Of a stretch of DNA of 51,992 nucleotides, positions 39,998-48,226 are shown piece by piece (positions within the stretch are counted from its first letter, which is position 1; every line of letters begins with the position of its first letter). Source of the DNA: a virus; the IMG/VR virus record IMGVR_UViG_3300048586_000159, positions 1-51,992 of that record; one strand, written 5' to 3'. A program made the position numbers and the translations under genes. Below the pieces are notes generated by a model. The model was not told the origin of the DNA. It did not search any database and saw only the letters and a program-made list of their open reading frames with translations.

Positions 39998-41007
39998 GGA
40001 TGAACCTCCGCAACTTCTTCCACAGCATCAGCCGTCAGATCGGTGAAAATTGCAGCAGGTGCAGCTTGAAGGAAAAGCAATTTTGCCTCCCTACTCGCGT
40101 GGTTCCAGGCCCGACAAAGCCGGTCAATCTTCTGGCGCCTCACCTTCGGATTTGTGGAGCTGATCTTGCGGTTTTCGTTCTTGTGCTCAGTGGCATATTC
40201 CGGGAATCCAAGGGCCTCCAACTGGCGGACGCGTTCGCGAGAGATACGGAAAAGCTTGCCAACCTCAGAGAGGTTGAGACCCTTCTCGCGAAGAGTTTTC
40301 ATTTTTTCGTTTCGAGGAAGGTCGCCGGACATGATTGCTGCGATGCAGGACGCCCGTTCCGTTGCCTTGCGGTCCTTTGCCACGGCTTCACGAATTTCCT
40401 CGGTGGCAATCTTAGAATTGATCGCCTCGAGGAAGGCGCTCTCGCCGCGCTCAACCAGGATTGGATGAAGCTCCGTATGCTTCCTCACCAGCCTCGTCAT
40501 AAACCCCTTGCGATGGAGATTGCAGGCATGGATCCGCAATCGGATCGTCTGCACCGTTCTGTCGAGAACGGAAGAGATCGCCTCAACCGGGTAATAGCCG
40601 AGGTACATACGGCGAAGTGTGTCGATATCAGCGTCAGTCCACGCCGCGACACCATAGCCACGGTTTCGCACCTGCTCAGATGGCGTTGCCCACCGGCAGT
40701 TTCCCGGCTCGTAATTCCCATCGTTGTCGATCCGGTCAATGGAGTGACGGCCCGAAGGGCGGGGGCCAACATCGCGATAGAAATTTTCGAAGTCGGCTTT
40801 CCAGCTATCGCAGACTCGAATGCCGCGACCACCGTAACGCGGGTAAGACTTTTGGTTGGCGTTGCTGCACCGCGCAATCATCGAGGTCCAGATGCGGTAC
40901 TCCGGCATCTTGGATCGGCGCTCGCCCTCAATGAGCTTCTTCGCCGACACCCGGCGACGGCGATAAACTGTCTCGTACTTCTCAACTTGATCAACATGGA
41001 TAGTCAT
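39994..41007 (-). CDS. Chimera: HNH-type domain inside a HTH regulator
   Basis: 337 aa. Residues ~35-115 form an HNH/AP2-type endonuclease domain (YPRYGGRGIRVCDSWKADF; SIDRIDNDGNYEPGNCRWAT). Two HTH regions follow: a MarR/SANT-like one (AAWTDADIDTLRRMYLGYYP) and a sigma region 4-like one (LNLSEVGKLFRISRERVRQL). Second gene of the leftward early operon, ATGA-coupled to the Cro-like gene and to GapR-ParB, and thus placed like a phage regulator. The endonuclease domain may have been captured for DNA binding. Confidence 0.75.
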   Translation of the reverse strand: MTIHVDQVEKYETVYRRRRVSAKKLIEGERRSKMPEYRIWTSMIARCSNANQKSYPRYGGRGIRVCDSWKADFENFYRDVGPRPSGRHSIDRIDNDGNYEPGNCRWATPSEQVRNRGYGVAAWTDADIDTLRRMYLGYYPVEAISSVLDRTVQTIRLRIHACNLHRKGFMTRLVRKHTELHPILVERGESAFLEAINSKIATEEIREAVAKDRKATERASCIAAIMSGDLPRNEKMKTLREKGLNLSEVGKLFRISRERVRQLEALGFPEYATEHKNENRKISSTNPKVRRQKIDRLCRAWNHASREAKLLFLQAAPAAIFTDLTADAVEEVAEVHP

Positions 41008-41222
41008 TGGGCGGCCTCCGAGAGAGGGCGTGCGCCGAAAATGTCAGGCCGAAGCAAATGGCGCGACACGCCTGTGATTTTTTCGACCTCCAGCACCCGC
41101 CTCGGCGGAACCTTGTCCCACTGGAGAACGGCGGACGGGGTTACTTTGAGCTTGCGCGCCAATTCGCTGGCGCTGCCTGCCTGCTTGAAAACGAGTGTCA
41201 TGGGGAGGGCTTCGGTGCTCAT
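41004..41222 (-). CDS. Cro/YdaS-like repressor
   Basis: 72 aa, or 65 aa from the Met at 41201. SASELARKLKVTPSAVLQWD is a helix-turn-helix with the YdaS/Cro pattern. Divergent from the CI-like gene. The promoter at 41228-41257 places the transcription start at about 41221, so translation is either leaderless from 41222 or starts at 41201. Controls the switch to lytic growth. Confidence 0.85.
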   Translation of the reverse strand: MSTEALPMTLVFKQAGSASELARKLKVTPSAVLQWDKVPPRRVLEVEKITGVSRHLLRPDIFGARPLSEAAQ

Positions 41223-41227
41223 AGCAG

Positions 41228-41257
41228 ATTATAAGCACACCTAGAAAATCCATTCAA
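41228..41257 (-). promoter_or_regulatory. Leftward early promoter with operator in the spacer
   Basis: Minus strand TTGAAT (41257-41252), 18-base spacer, TATAAT (41233-41228). The spacer contains TTTTCTAGGTGTGCT (41248-41234), which recurs with two changes in the spacer of the rightward promoter at 42353-42382. Probable CI/Cro operator. Confidence 0.75.
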
Positions 41258-41275
41258 GCAAAACTTTTATAGACC

Positions 41276-41998
41276 ATGAAGGCCCCGATAATTCACATGC
41301 TCGCCATGGACAAAGAGGAAAAAGCCAAGCTCGTCGGTGACGCTATTCGGCGGGCTCGCAAGCAGCGCGGCAAAGTTTTGCGCGAGGTCGCCGCCTATCT
41401 GGGCGTTCACACCGCAGCGATCGGCAACTACGAGAGCGGCAAGAACCTCCCCTCGACCGCAAACCTCTTGAAACTTTCTGAGTTCTTTTCAATCGACCCG
41501 TCTGCGCTGAGCAGAGGGGAAGTTGTAAGCGTGAGCGAGGAGCCGCTTGCGGACGCCGAGAAGGTAACCGACCTCGCCCCCATTCCCGTTGGGCCGAACG
41601 ATGTCGAATTGCTAGGCACCACGGCCGGCGGCGACGATGGTGATTTCCGGTTCAACGGTGAAAATCAGGGCTACGTCCGCCGGCCGCCAGGCTTGGCTAA
41701 TATTCGCAAGGCCTTTGCGCTTCACGTCATCAGCGAGAGCATGGTACCCAGATACATGCCGGGCGAACTGATCTATGTCGGCGGCCGCGAACCAGTGCCC
41801 GGAGATCATGTCGTAATCGACCTTTTCCCTGAAAACGAGGGAGAAGTGGGCAAATCCTATATCAAGTATTTTGTACGGCGCACCGGCTCCGACTTGATCG
41901 TCAGCCAATACAATCCACCGAAAGAGCTTACGTTCAACCGCTACGCCGTAAAGGCGCTATGGCGCGTGATACCTCTGGCAGAACTTCTCGGCTATTGA
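41276..41998 (+). CDS. CI/LexA-like phage repressor (S24 autoprotease)
   Basis: 240 aa. N-terminal HTH (LREVAAYLGVHTAAIGNYES), linker with a candidate Ala-Gly cleavage site (A117-G118 in GTTAGG), and an S24 peptidase domain with catalytic Ser in SESMVPRYMPGE (S155) and Lys in SYIKYFVRR (K197). Host RecA-stimulated self-cleavage would induce the prophage. Met8 or Met11 are alternative starts. Its 3' end overlaps the convergent zinc-ribbon gene by 65 bp. Confidence 0.93.
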   Translation: MKAPIIHMLAMDKEEKAKLVGDAIRRARKQRGKVLREVAAYLGVHTAAIGNYESGKNLPSTANLLKLSEFFSIDPSALSRGEVVSVSEEPLADAEKVTDLAPIPVGPNDVELLGTTAGGDDGDFRFNGENQGYVRRPPGLANIRKAFALHVISESMVPRYMPGELIYVGGREPVPGDHVVIDLFPENEGEVGKSYIKYFVRRTGSDLIVSQYNPPKELTFNRYAVKALWRVIPLAELLGY

Positions 41999-42260
41999 GG
42001 ACGTGCGCCTCAGCCCGCAGGCGAACGCCTTCACTGACGAACATCGCCTGTACCGAGATATTTTTTCCCGGTAAACCGTCTTCCTGACACGACGAGCACG
42101 TGAGACGCGCGGACAACGCCGGCAATGGCGTCCGAGCCGTAACGCCAGAGAAACGCGTCAAGTCGCCCGCTTTCCACCAGCGGGACCGGCCACAATCCGA
42201 ACACTCTACAGAAACGGACGCCACGTCTCCCAATAGTGACTCATGCGTCGGCAACGCCAT
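41934..42260 (-). CDS. Zinc-ribbon-like small protein
   Basis: 108 aa from MALPTHESLLGDVASVSVEC (six more residues possible). Two CxxC pairs, VECSDCGRSRWW and LTCSSCQEDG, suggest a zinc ribbon. It lies convergent to and partly overlapping the repressor gene, opposite to the rightward early operon. Similar small zinc-ribbon proteins are frequent in rhizobial genomes. Function unknown. Confidence 0.6.
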   Translation of the reverse strand: MALPTHESLLGDVASVSVECSDCGRSRWWKAGDLTRFSGVTARTPLPALSARLTCSSCQEDGLPGKNISVQAMFVSEGVRLRAEAHVLNSREVLPEVSRAIAPLRRSG

Positions 42261-42325
42261 CGCTTTCTCCTTGTTCACGTCTTGTTCTCATAATTGATTC
42301 TTTTTCCGAAAGAGTCGAGTCGCAT

Positions 42326-42340
42326 TTTTCTAGCTTGGCT
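42326..42340 (+). promoter_or_regulatory. Second copy of the operator motif
   Basis: TTTTCTAGCTTGGCT, 36 bases upstream of the copy at 42362-42376. No good -35/-10 pair surrounds it, so it may act as an additional repressor site for cooperative binding. Confidence 0.55.
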
Positions 42341-42352
42341 TTAAAGATTTGC

Positions 42353-42382
42353 TTGAAAGCGTTTTCTAGCTATGCTTATATC
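42353..42382 (+). promoter_or_regulatory. Rightward early promoter with operator in the spacer
   Basis: TTGAAA (42353-42358), 18-base spacer, TATATC (42377-42382). The spacer holds TTTTCTAGCTATGCT (42362-42376). Layout and motif mirror the Cro promoter. It should drive the operon from 42428 to int and beyond. Confidence 0.75.
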
Positions 42383-42427
42383 TCCTCATCACCTCCCGAC
42401 CACCGGGAAAGACGAGGAGCAAGGGAA

Positions 42428-42601
42428 ATGGACCATCTCGATCACCAGCGCGCAGTCCTGAAACTCAAGTACGTGCCGTTCAATCACCCGGCCATCGACT
42501 GGCACTGCCGCGAAGGCAATCGGAAGGTCAACGAGCGTTTTGCTCGCGAGGGCTATCCGGGCCGCGACACCGGTTACGACCCCATCATGTCCGACGCCTG
42601 A
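42428..42601 (+). CDS. Small hypothetical protein, 57 aa
   Basis: First gene of the rightward operon, MDHLDHQRAVLKLKYVPFNH ... YDPIMSDA, with AGGAG upstream. Compact, charged, one Cys. No family recognised. The 100-bp gap behind it holds only a 20-codon frame (42642) that I do not call. Confidence 0.6.
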   Translation: MDHLDHQRAVLKLKYVPFNHPAIDWHCREGNRKVNERFAREGYPGRDTGYDPIMSDA

Positions 42602-42708
42602 TCCCCTTCGGCATCCCGCACACAGCGGCGGGATATCGAAATGGATCCTCCCAGCACGCAAGACGGTTCGCCTGATCTGCTGGGTTTCCAATCAAGGGGA
42701 TGAAGCCA

Positions 42709-43041
42709 ATGCCCACATTCAGCATGGAATACGACTTCGATGAATTCGAGCTTTGCCCCGGCATCTTCGCGGCGGGCACGGCGACCTTCGTCGAGGACGG
42801 CGACGGCGAGTTCTACGTCTCGCAGATCGTCATCGGCGGGAAGCGGTTCACCCGCAACGGCTATGGCTCGGAACGGTTCTTCACCACCACGAACAAGAAC
42901 ATCTTCCTGCTGATAGCGGAGCACTTCGAGAACGATGCTCGGGCGCAGCTCGCGTTTGCCGAGGCTCTGGCCGAAGGCTCTGGCGGTAACCCCGATCGCG
43001 CGTTCGACATTCGCCGCGATGAGCAGATGGCGGTGCTGTGA
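42709..43041 (+). CDS. Hypothetical early protein, 110 aa
   Basis: MPTFSMEYDFDEFELCPGIF; the ATG nine bases earlier is too close to the AAGGGG site. An N-terminal beta domain (FYVSQIVIGGKRFTRN) and a helical end (FENDARAQLAFAEALAEG). Ends in TGATG overlap with the next gene. Unknown role in the early operon. Confidence 0.65.
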   Translation: MPTFSMEYDFDEFELCPGIFAAGTATFVEDGDGEFYVSQIVIGGKRFTRNGYGSERFFTTTNKNIFLLIAEHFENDARAQLAFAEALAEGSGGNPDRAFDIRRDEQMAVL

Positions 43042-43376
43042 TGGGGAGCACATTTCGCACAGAGCAGGACATCGCCATCAGTGGTTGGGAATGCGGCACT
43101 GAGATCGAACTCAAGATGGTTGTCGTCTTCACCGTTCACCCCAGCCGAAAGGCCACTGAGATCGACCCACCAGAAGAAGCCACTGTCGAGATCGACAAGG
43201 TCCGGTTCTTCGATGGCAAGGACGAACTCACCCTGCCGTGGTCGATCGAAGACCGCTTCACCAGCGCCGAAGGCTTCAAGGACTGGCTTATGGGCGAGGC
43301 CCGTGACCAGCACGAGGCAGCGCTTGATCAGAAGGCGGAAGCTCGACGCGAGCAGATTATGGAGGATCGCGCATGA
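43041..43376 (+). CDS. Early protein, paralogue A
   Basis: 111 aa. ISGWECGTEIELKMVVVF, HPSRKATEIDPPEEA and FFDGKDELTLPWSIEDRF are nearly repeated in the product of 46889-47218. Beta-rich domain with a helical charged tail. Two copies of one gene within 4 kb of the same operon point to duplication. Unknown function. Confidence 0.72.
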   Translation: MGSTFRTEQDIAISGWECGTEIELKMVVVFTVHPSRKATEIDPPEEATVEIDKVRFFDGKDELTLPWSIEDRFTSAEGFKDWLMGEARDQHEAALDQKAEARREQIMEDRA

Positions 43377-43633
43377 GCACCGTTCTACCGACCAAGCCCG
43401 GATACTACTGGGCGAAGTGGCAGATCGCCACCGACGAGACCCATGAGGGTAACGACCTGACCCCGGCCGCATGCTGGGAGATTGTTCAGGTGAACGACAA
43501 CAACGGTGAAGGGGTCGAGGCACTGAGCGTGTCCGTTCCCAGCGTCCGTGAAGTGCAGTGGCCCGACTGCTTTGTCTGGGGCGCTTTCGTTGCCGAGCTT
43601 AATCGTCCGGTGAAGGTGCAAGCCCATGCGTGA
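43373..43633 (+). CDS. Hypothetical early protein, 86 aa
   Basis: MSTVLPTKPGYYWAKWQIAT...CWEIVQVNDNNGEGVEALSV. The start KPGYYWAKW is a common phage small-protein motif (DUF551-like in style). Overlaps both neighbours. Unknown function. Confidence 0.65.
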   Translation: MSTVLPTKPGYYWAKWQIATDETHEGNDLTPAACWEIVQVNDNNGEGVEALSVSVPSVREVQWPDCFVWGAFVAELNRPVKVQAHA

Positions 43634-43832
43634 TCGCTGCGACCTCAACACCCACGCCGAATGCTCCTGCATCGCCTCCAACGTCCCCTGCAAGGTTCAG
43701 ACGTACCAGATCCTTGAGGAAGCGAACACTGGCGCTGCCAAGCACGGCAGCGCCTGCCTGATCCTCCTCTCCATCATTGTTTTCGCAATTGTCGTCGGCC
43801 TCGGCGCGCAGGTCGCGCCCGCCGCTATCTAA
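43626..43832 (+). CDS. Small membrane protein, 68 aa
   Basis: Cys-rich N-terminus (CDLNTHAECSCIASNVPC) and one transmembrane helix near the C-terminus (CLILLSIIVFAIVVGLGAQV). Overlaps the preceding gene by eight bases. Unknown; superinfection or membrane functions are possible. Confidence 0.6.
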   Translation: MRDRCDLNTHAECSCIASNVPCKVQTYQILEEANTGAAKHGSACLILLSIIVFAIVVGLGAQVAPAAI

Positions 43833-43842
43833 GGGGAATGTC

Positions 43843-44913
43843 GTGTCCGAATCCACCGATCTGATCATCTCTCTGCCTTCGGTCCCGAGCGTTGCGACGT
43901 TCACCGACGAGGCTGAGTTCGACAAGCTCTATGATGCGATCCTGAAAAAGGTCGATGAGCATAAACCTGACGTGTCAACGAAGAAGGGCCGCGACGAAAT
44001 CAAGTCGCTCGCCTTCAAGATCGCGAAAACGAAGGTGGCGCTGGACAAGCAGGGCCTCGCTCTCACCGGCGAGTGGCGCGAGAACACCAAGAAGGTGAAC
44101 GCAACCCGCACGAAGATCGAAGAGCGCCTTGAAGCCCTCCAGACGACCGTACGCAAGCCGCTTACCGAGTGGGAGGCCGCGGAGAACGCGCGCATCGACA
44201 AACATAAGGATGCGCTCGACATTCTCCTGTCCCATATCACAACGTCGCTAGGCCAACCTTCGGCCAACTTGAAGGCCGCACTCGCGAGCGTCGAGGAAAC
44301 CGTCGTCGATGCTTCATGGGAGGAGTTCGAAGACCGCGCCGCCCTTGCGAAGCAGGACGCAATCGTTGCCCTCCAGAGGTTGATCGAGACCGCCGAGAAG
44401 CAGGAGGCAGACGCCGCCGAGCTGGCCGCGCTGCGCGCCGCTCAGGCCGAACGCGACAGGCAGGACGCCGAGCGCCGCGCCGCCGAGGAAGCCGCCCGAG
44501 CCGAAGCCGAACGCGCCGAGCAGGAACGCCGTGCGGAGGAACAGCGAAAAGCGGACATTGCGAAGGCTGCCACCGAAGCGGCGGAACGCGCCGAGCGTGA
44601 TGCAGCTGAACGCGTGGCGGCCGCCGAGCGGGAAGCAGCAGAGGCCAAGGAGCGCGCAGAACGTGAGATCGAGGAGGCCAAAGCCAAGGCGCTTGCCGAT
44701 GCTCAGGCCCGTGAACAGGCAGAAGCAGCGGCTCGCGCCGCCGAAGAGGCTGAACAGCGCCGCCGCGAAGCCGACAAGGAACATCGCAAGACGGTCAACA
44801 ACGCCATCGTCGCCGAACTCGTCGAATGCTCCGGCATCACGGCCGAGCAGGCGCAGGCCATCGTCGGTCACCTCGTCCGTGGCCTCGTCCCCAACGTCAC
44901 GCTGAACTACTGA
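43843..44913 (+). CDS. Long coiled-coil protein of the recombination module
   Basis: 356 aa from a GTG with AAGGGG upstream (VSESTDLIISLPSVPSVATF). The middle ~150 residues are an Ala/Glu/Arg-rich coiled coil. The C-terminal NNAIVAELVECSGITAEQAQ then GHLVRGLVPNVTLNY is a small domain seen in other phage proteins beside annealing proteins. It is 13 bp upstream of the ERF gene and probably assists it. Confidence 0.72.
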   Translation: MSESTDLIISLPSVPSVATFTDEAEFDKLYDAILKKVDEHKPDVSTKKGRDEIKSLAFKIAKTKVALDKQGLALTGEWRENTKKVNATRTKIEERLEALQTTVRKPLTEWEAAENARIDKHKDALDILLSHITTSLGQPSANLKAALASVEETVVDASWEEFEDRAALAKQDAIVALQRLIETAEKQEADAAELAALRAAQAERDRQDAERRAAEEAARAEAERAEQERRAEEQRKADIAKAATEAAERAERDAAERVAAAEREAAEAKERAEREIEEAKAKALADAQAREQAEAAARAAEEAEQRRREADKEHRKTVNNAIVAELVECSGITAEQAQAIVGHLVRGLVPNVTLNY

Positions 44914-44926
44914 GGAGAAAATCGCC

Positions 44927-45718
44927 ATGGCGCAGGCTCTTGAAATTCAGGCAGCATCCGAAATTCCGATGGTCGCCGACCGGCCCGACCGTGAGGCCAT
45001 CACGCCCATGATCATGCTTGATCAGGCCATCGCGCGCGGCGCTGATATCAACGTCCTTGAGAAGTTGATGGGGCTGCAAGAGCGCTGGGAGGCCAATCAG
45101 GCGCGCAAAGCGTTCGATGCGGCAATGGCGGATGCCAAGGCGAAAATCCCGCCGATCCTGAAAAACCGCAAGGTCGATTTCACGTCACAGAAGGGCCGGA
45201 CGAACTATCGACATGAAGACCTCGGTGAGATCGCCAAGACAGTTGACCCGATCCTTGCCGAGTTCGGCCTTTCCTACCGTTTCAACACCGAGACGGTAGG
45301 CGGAACGGTCAGCGTGACGTGCATCGTATCGCACCGTGACGGACACTCCGAGCGCAACACCCTTTCGGGCGCGCACGACCAGTCCGGAAACAAGAACAGC
45401 ATCCAGGCGGTCGGATCCACAATCACCTATTTGCAGCGCTACACGCTGAAAGCCGCGCTCGGCCTTGCCGCATCGAATGACGATGACGGCGCAAAGGCCG
45501 ACAATACCGCCAAGGATGACGAGGTCATCACGGAAGCCCAAGCTTCTGTCGTTCGGGAGCTTGTCGAAAAGGCACAGCTCGAAATCGATCAGTTCTGCGG
45601 GCACTGGAAAATCGAGGCTTTGCCCGACATCCCCATGAGCAAATTCAACGACGTTGTCGCGTCACTTCGCCGCCGCATCGCGTACCTCGCAGAGCAGGAG
45701 GCCAAGAACAATGGATAA
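44927..45718 (+). CDS. ERF-family single-strand annealing protein
   Basis: 263 aa. The ERF core is visible as FDAAMADAKAKIPPILKNRK, YRHEDLGEIAKTVDPILAEF, GLSYRF and the late segment AVGSTITYLQRYTLKAALGL. ERF proteins anneal single strands for phage recombination and circularisation. Followed by, and overlapping, the YqaJ exonuclease gene with which it forms a two-part recombinase. Confidence 0.95.
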   Translation: MAQALEIQAASEIPMVADRPDREAITPMIMLDQAIARGADINVLEKLMGLQERWEANQARKAFDAAMADAKAKIPPILKNRKVDFTSQKGRTNYRHEDLGEIAKTVDPILAEFGLSYRFNTETVGGTVSVTCIVSHRDGHSERNTLSGAHDQSGNKNSIQAVGSTITYLQRYTLKAALGLAASNDDDGAKADNTAKDDEVITEAQASVVRELVEKAQLEIDQFCGHWKIEALPDIPMSKFNDVVASLRRRIAYLAEQEAKNNG

Positions 45719-46373
45719 CATCGAGCAAGGCAGCATCGAATGGCTGAAACTTCGGGCCGGCAAGGTTACGGCCTCCCGCGTTGCCGATGTGATCGCCAAG
45801 ACCAAGACTGGCGTATCCGCCTCCCGCGCCAAGTACGCGGGTGAGTTGATAGCTGAGCGTCTTACTGGCGCTCCGGCAGAGCGCTACAGCAATGCCGCAA
45901 TGGCTTGGGGCACTGAGATGGAGCCCGAAGCCCGAAGCGCCTACGAGTATAACCGAGTCGCTGCTGTCGAGCAGGTCGCGTTCGTCCTGCACCCGACCAT
46001 CGGCGACAGCGGCGCATCCCCTGACGGCCTCGTCGGCGATGACGGCCTTGTCGAGATCAAGTGCCCCGAGACCCACACCCATATCGAAACGCTCCTCGGC
46101 CAAGCCGTGCCGGCCAAGTACGTCACGCAGATGCAGTGGCAAATGGCATGCACCGGCCGGGCGTGGTGCGATTTCGTCTCCTACGATCCTCGCCTGCCCG
46201 AGCCGATGCGGTTCTTCTGCAAGCGTGTCATGCGCGACGATGCTCTTATCGCCGAACTGGAAACCGAAGTCATCGCCTTCCTGAACGATGTTCGCGGAAC
46301 TGTCGCGAAATTGCAGCGTATCTATGATCCTCAGCCGATCGATGCGACCGCTGCGCTTTTAATGGCGGGATGA
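45711..46373 (+). CDS. YqaJ-type exonuclease
   Basis: 220 aa from MDNIEQGSIEWLKLRAGKVT; the ATG overlaps the ERF stop by eight bases. Lambda-exonuclease fold motifs: GKVTASRVADV, then SPDGLVG, VEIKCPE (D...E-x-K active site) and TQMQWQMACTG. Resects double-stranded ends 5'-3' to load the ERF protein. Confidence 0.95.
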   Translation: MDNIEQGSIEWLKLRAGKVTASRVADVIAKTKTGVSASRAKYAGELIAERLTGAPAERYSNAAMAWGTEMEPEARSAYEYNRVAAVEQVAFVLHPTIGDSGASPDGLVGDDGLVEIKCPETHTHIETLLGQAVPAKYVTQMQWQMACTGRAWCDFVSYDPRLPEPMRFFCKRVMRDDALIAELETEVIAFLNDVRGTVAKLQRIYDPQPIDATAALLMAG

Positions 46374-46376
46374 CCG

Positions 46377-46892
46377 ATGACGACCGCACCTCTCCCGCTC
46401 AGATACGAAGGCGATGGCGAATTCCGCGTCATGTCCAACTACTGGATGGCGAAGGCTGATAAAGTTTTTGTCGTCGGCGAGACCTATCGCATGGTGGAGC
46501 ATCACGACCGCTCCACCAACAGCCACAACCACTATTTCGCATCGCTCAAGAACGGCTTCGACAGCCTGCCGGATCATCTGCGCGATGAGTATCCGACAGT
46601 AGAGCATTTGCGCAAAAAGGCGCTGATCCGCAAAGGCTATTGCAGCCACAATGACCATGTTTGCGCCAGTAAGGCCGAGGCGCAGAGGCTACGAGCCTTC
46701 ATAAAGCCCATGGACGAATACGCGATTGTCGAGGCGGTGGAGTGCGTTGTCCGCGTCTACACCGCGAAAAGCCAGTCCATGAAGGCCATGGGCAATCGAG
46801 ATTTCCAGCAATCCAAGAGCGATGTGCTCGATTTTGTTGACGACCTTCTCGGCGTTGAGCGCGGCGCGACCGCGAGATCGGAGGCAGCATGA
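46377..46892 (+). CDS. Conserved phage protein (DUF1367-like)
   Basis: 171 aa: FRVMSNYWMAKADKVFVVGE, VEHHDRSTNSHNHYFASLKN, TVEHLRKKALIRKGYCSHND. This style of protein is widespread beside phage recombination genes; DUF1367/NinX-like annotation is my best guess. Function unknown. Confidence 0.7.
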   Translation: MTTAPLPLRYEGDGEFRVMSNYWMAKADKVFVVGETYRMVEHHDRSTNSHNHYFASLKNGFDSLPDHLRDEYPTVEHLRKKALIRKGYCSHNDHVCASKAEAQRLRAFIKPMDEYAIVEAVECVVRVYTAKSQSMKAMGNRDFQQSKSDVLDFVDDLLGVERGATARSEAA

Positions 46893-47218
46893 CCCGCCAG
46901 TATTGTGCAGAGCAAGTTGTCGCAATCTCTGGATGGGAATGCGGCACCGAAATCGAACTGACGATGGTCGTCACCTTCACGGTCCACCCGTACCGCCCGG
47001 CGACTGAAATCGACCCGCCGGAAGAGGCGAGCGCGGAAGTCGTCCGCATTCGATGGTTTGACGGCAAGGATGAATTGACCCTGCCATGGTCGATTGGCGA
47101 CCGCTTTGCCAGCGAAGACGGTTTCAAGGAATGGCTTCTGGCCGAGGCGAGCGATCAGATTGTTGCCGCCGAGGAAGATGCGGCCGATGCGAAGCGGGAA
47201 AAGCGAGGTGGAGCATGA
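46889..47218 (+). CDS. Early protein, paralogue B
   Basis: 109 aa. ISGWECGTEIELTMVVTF, HPYRPATEIDPPEEA and FDGKDELTLPWSIGDRF match paralogue A (43041-43376) closely. ATGA overlap with both neighbours. Kept intact in both copies, so both are likely expressed. Confidence 0.72.
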   Translation: MTRQYCAEQVVAISGWECGTEIELTMVVTFTVHPYRPATEIDPPEEASAEVVRIRWFDGKDELTLPWSIGDRFASEDGFKEWLLAEASDQIVAAEEDAADAKREKRGGA

Positions 47219-47433
47219 CAAAACCTGTCACCGTCAAGGGCTATACCCGAAACGCCGAGAAGACGCCTGATCCGTTTGCCGACGTGGCCGATCTTGTTGA
47301 TTCCGAAACAGAAGGTGTTGCGGATAGCGACGAGTTTCAAATGCATTTCCACGATTACCTCATGGCCTCGTGGAAGCTCTCCATATTCCGCCGCGCCCGC
47401 GCACTCCTCGGAGGTGAAAATGCAGGTAACTGA
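47215..47433 (+). CDS. Hypothetical early protein, 72 aa
   Basis: MTKPVTVKGYTRNAEKTPDP...FHDYLMASWKLSIFRRARAL. ATGA coupling to paralogue B. Small acidic protein with a basic C-terminal helix. Unknown function. Confidence 0.62.
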   Translation: MTKPVTVKGYTRNAEKTPDPFADVADLVDSETEGVADSDEFQMHFHDYLMASWKLSIFRRARALLGGENAGN

Positions 47434-48226
47434 CGAAATGGTGGAAGAGGGAGCAAAAGCCCTTGGCGGGGGAGATTGGCAATCATGCGTAAACGATCGC
47501 CCGATGTGGCGCGAAGATGCACGTCGTGTCCTCACCGCAGCCCTTTCAGATAAGCAGGCGGGAGAGGTGAAGGACGAAGATGCTTGGCTCGGGCTATCGA
47601 CCGTTTCGAGCGAGGATCTTCAGGAGGCGCTTGACCTTCTTCCGTCAGTGTTGCGCCCCTCGATGAGCAACCGCATTGTTGCTGCCATCACAGAGCAGGC
47701 CAGCATTATTGATCGTTTCAAGCGAACGTCGCGCGCTCGCCGGCTTTCTTTTGAAGCCGCCCGCTCCGCCCTTGTCGATGTGCCGGTGGTAGAGCCGGTG
47801 GCGTGGCTCCCGGCCGATGATGCCCCCCGCGGCGTCTATGCGTTGATCAAGCATCGTTCGGGGCAACTCGACCTTTGCTACAAGACCGACAACGGCGAGC
47901 CGTTCCTTGAGACGTGGCGATATGCCGGAACCGCCAAGCGCGGGGAGCAAGCACCTTGGCCGGAGAGCTACATTCCGGTTTCGGAATTGCGCACCTCCCC
48001 ACCCCTCTACCGAGAAGGAGAGGACAGCGCGGAGGTGATGTACGCTGAGCGCTTGGCGACAGCCCTTCATGAAAAACACTATGCGGCGTCTGCACCGGAT
48101 TGGAAGCCGCTTCATGGTGACCTAATCGGCCTTCTCACCCAGATTGACAACATGACTGCCGGCCTATCGCTCGCCGCCACGCGCAGCGGTTCCGCCACTA
48201 CATCTTCCGGAGGCGAACATGAATGA
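47420..48226 (+). CDS. Hypothetical early protein, 268 aa
   Basis: MQVTDEMVEEGAKALGGGDW (a start common in phage proteins that end in the same EALA-type helical region), then a middle domain with VAWLPADDAPRGVYALIKHR and a charged C-terminus. GGAGG five bases before the ATG. Overlaps both neighbours. No function assigned. Confidence 0.65.
   Translation: MQVTDEMVEEGAKALGGGDWQSCVNDRPMWREDARRVLTAALSDKQAGEVKDEDAWLGLSTVSSEDLQEALDLLPSVLRPSMSNRIVAAITEQASIIDRFKRTSRARRLSFEAARSALVDVPVVEPVAWLPADDAPRGVYALIKHRSGQLDLCYKTDNGEPFLETWRYAGTAKRGEQAPWPESYIPVSELRTSPPLYREGEDSAEVMYAERLATALHEKHYAASAPDWKPLHGDLIGLLTQIDNMTAGLSLAATRSGSATTSSGGEHE

Noticed and set aside
42642-42704. 20-codon frame between the first two genes of the rightward operon
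   Set aside because: Overlaps the next gene start, but is too short and has no ribosome-binding site to support a call.
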